Below are positions 4,171-5,588 of a stretch of DNA of 5,588 nucleotides, piece after piece; position 1 is the stretch's first letter; every line of letters starts with the position of its first letter. The DNA lies in contig JAFTRT010000195.1 in NCBI GenBank assembly GCA_017462145.1, forward strand, positions 1 to 5,588, written 5' to 3'. Source of the DNA: Clostridia bacterium. GTDB lineage: Bacteria > Bacillota_A > Clostridia > Oscillospirales > CAG-272. The translations under genes were made by a program, and so were the position numbers. Under the pieces are notes generated by a model, which searched no databases, was not told the origin of the DNA, and saw nothing but the letters and a program-made list of their open reading frames with translations.

Positions 4171-5588
4171 TTATTGGGCGCCGTCCATGGCGATTTCCCA
4201 AATGAGAGGCAGCATACGGTATGCCATCATCTCCATACCCTTTTTATTGAGGTGGAAGCCGTCGTAAGCATACTTGGCTCTCCACGCCGTATCGGTCATA
4301 TCCACACCCGAGATCTCCTTCTTTCCTGCATCGATCAGGTAGAAGCGGTCACCGTATGTCTCGTCCTTGGAGTAGTTCTCATACATGGTAATGATCTGTC
4401 TTGTATAATAGGTACGTGGCTTTTCGCCAAACTCCCAGGGAGTGACAAAAACGATCTTTGCATTGGGGTATTCCACCAGCAGGCGATCCACCACCAGCTG
4501 CCAAGCTCCCATAAAGGTAGCGGGATCTTTTTCTCCCCATGCGCCCTGAGCGGCGGCAATGTCGGTGCCGAAGTCGTTGTTTCCGCCCTCCAGAAGGATC
4601 ATCTCAACATCCTCGGGATTGCCCGAAATATTACCGATATTGAAATACTTGGAAGAGCCCGTGCCCCAATAATATTGCAGGGTATCCCGACGGTTGTAGA
4701 GAGAATCGTAAATGGATTCCTTGTGTCCGGGGTTCTTATCGGTAAAGGAAACGGTCATACCTGCAACACCCAGATTGGTCAGATTCCAGGAGCACTCCTT
4801 ACCCAGCAGGTTGATCCACTGATCGGTCCCTACACAGGGAGGATTGGTCACCGAGGTGCCCGAGAACAGGCTGTCGCCCATTGCCAGAATGTTCAAGCCA
4901 TTCAGATCCTTTTTCCAAATTTCCATCCATTTTCCCTCGTCCGCATCCGTGTATTTTTGCAGTACTGCCGTTTGCTGCTCTGTCAGCGTACCGCTTCCGA
5001 TGGCAGCGGTAGAGGCTGCGCAGATCGAATTGCAGGGCAGCTGATCGATATTCTCCTCGGCGTATACGGTGTGCACCGTTCCGTCCTTCATGACGATGTC
5101 AATATAGCCGACACCGATAAATTTACGGTTCCAATTTTCCCGTTTGACGTTGACAACGGAGCCTGCGAAGGAGTATACTCCCTCCTCCGTGTTTTCCTCA
5201 TACCATTGCCCGTCTGCCACGGGAACGTCCAGATGCAGAATTTCCTTCAAGCTCTCTTTGTTCACAGAGAACAGGGGGGCAACCCAAGCCTGGGGAAGGA
5301 TCAAGGTTCCGAAGCGAAGCTCCTCGACCTCGTCACTGCTCTTCAAAAATTCATAATCCGCAATGGAAAGGTGAGACACGAATCTCACGCCCTCGGGGGA
5401 GACCAGACGGATCTCCGCCTCGGAGGCGGCGCTAAAATCGATGTAATGGGTGGTGATGCTTGTGCCGTTCTCCACCGAAACAGAGGTTTCGTTGGTGGTG
5501 TAGGAGCTGCCGTCCGCTGCGGTCACGGTTGCCCATGCCAGCTTTTTGCCGGGCTTGGAAATGTCCAGAATACCGCTCTCGCCAACGG
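4171..5588 (-). CDS. SGNH/GDSL-type hydrolase with N-terminal accessory module (5' end outside window)
   Basis: The frame stays open to the right edge, so the gene is partial; 471 residues are visible, numbered here from the first whole codon at 5586. A GTG in frame at 5526 has coding sequence continuing upstream (SGILDISKPGKKLAWATV), so it is not taken as the start. Residues about 45-197 form an accessory module with IRLVSPEGVRFVS, FGTLILP, YSFAGSVVNV and FIGVGYIDI, mostly beta-strand in character; I do not recognise a named family, though similar modules occur, as I recall, in surface proteins of gut Clostridia. The SGNH domain follows: GDSL with Ser239, NLG with Gly273, GGNND with Asn337, DGFH with Asp442 and His445, all intact. 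A signal peptide and further modules probably lie upstream. It is 12 bp from, and co-transcribed with, the two-domain lipoprotein; both may act on the same extracellular glycan esters. Confidence 0.85.
   Translation of the reverse strand, partial: VGESGILDISKPGKKLAWATVTAADGSSYTTNETSVSVENGTSITTHYIDFSAASEAEIRLVSPEGVRFVSHLSIADYEFLKSSDEVEELRFGTLILPQAWVAPLFSVNKESLKEILHLDVPVADGQWYEENTEEGVYSFAGSVVNVKRENWNRKFIGVGYIDIVMKDGTVHTVYAEENIDQLPCNSICAASTAAIGSGTLTEQQTAVLQKYTDADEGKWMEIWKKDLNGLNILAMGDSLFSGTSVTNPPCVGTDQWINLLGKECSWNLTNLGVAGMTVSFTDKNPGHKESIYDSLYNRRDTLQYYWGTGSSKYFNIGNISGNPEDVEMILLEGGNNDFGTDIAAAQGAWGEKDPATFMGAWQLVVDRLLVEYPNAKIVFVTPWEFGEKPRTYYTRQIITMYENYSKDETYGDRFYLIDAGKKEISGVDMTDTAWRAKYAYDGFHLNKKGMEMMAYRMLPLIWEIAMDGAQ

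Noticed and set aside
5524..5526. The GTG as start codon of the upstream SGNH gene
   Set aside because: The frame continues without a stop to the window edge with plausible protein sequence, and there is no signal peptide or ribosome binding site at the GTG.

Overview
The window looks like a piece of chromosome from a low-GC-branch Gram-positive anaerobe of the class Clostridia, probably an uncultured gut spore-former. The evidence is the tandem TTGACA-N17-TATAAT promoters in front of a Firmicutes-type rRNA leader, strong AGGAGG ribosome binding sites, a DUF421-DUF4363 gene pair of the kind typical of Clostridia, and a lipoprotein with a Gram-positive-style D/E/S/T-rich linker. Genes look moderately GC-rich while the spacers are strongly AT-rich. 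The lineage is an inference; no rRNA body or housekeeping protein lies inside the window to settle it.

Layout. Positions 1-416 hold no protein gene. On the minus strand this stretch is the promoter and leader region of what is almost certainly an rRNA operon whose 16S gene starts just beyond position 1. It has two consensus sigma-A promoters exactly 108 bp apart, each with an A/T-tract upstream element, then a boxA-like motif (CTTTGAAAATTGAAC) and two small AAAA-loop hairpins. Going the other way, on the plus strand, are a two-gene operon of a DUF421/YetF-type membrane protein (417-1085) and a small DUF4363-type membrane-anchored protein (1095-1463). A 74-bp spacer with a 12-bp inverted repeat follows, then a ComEC-like metallo-beta-lactamase-fold hydrolase (1538-2359), closed by a hairpin terminator at 2370-2410.

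From 2410 to the right edge everything reads on the minus strand and converges on that terminator. Two adjacent genes, 12 bp apart, encode secreted or surface SGNH/GDSL-type hydrolases. The upstream one (4171 to beyond 5588, its 5' end cut by the window) has an N-terminal beta-rich-looking module of unknown function followed by one SGNH domain. The downstream one (2410-4158) is a predicted lipoprotein with two complete SGNH domains in tandem. All three catalytic domains keep the Ser, Gly, Asn and Asp-x-x-His residues and share a special motif around block II (Cys-x-Trp-Asn-[Leu/Met]-Thr-Asn-[Leu/Ile]-Gly). The likely job of the pair is removal of ester groups (for example acetyl groups) from extracellular glycans; the substrate cannot be read from the sequence.

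The most notable items are the three-domain SGNH cluster with its shared signature and unidentified accessory module, the dyad that abuts the ribosome binding site of the metallo-hydrolase gene, and the clean dual rRNA promoter. I see no CRISPR array, insertion sequence, phage gene, tRNA or defence system.
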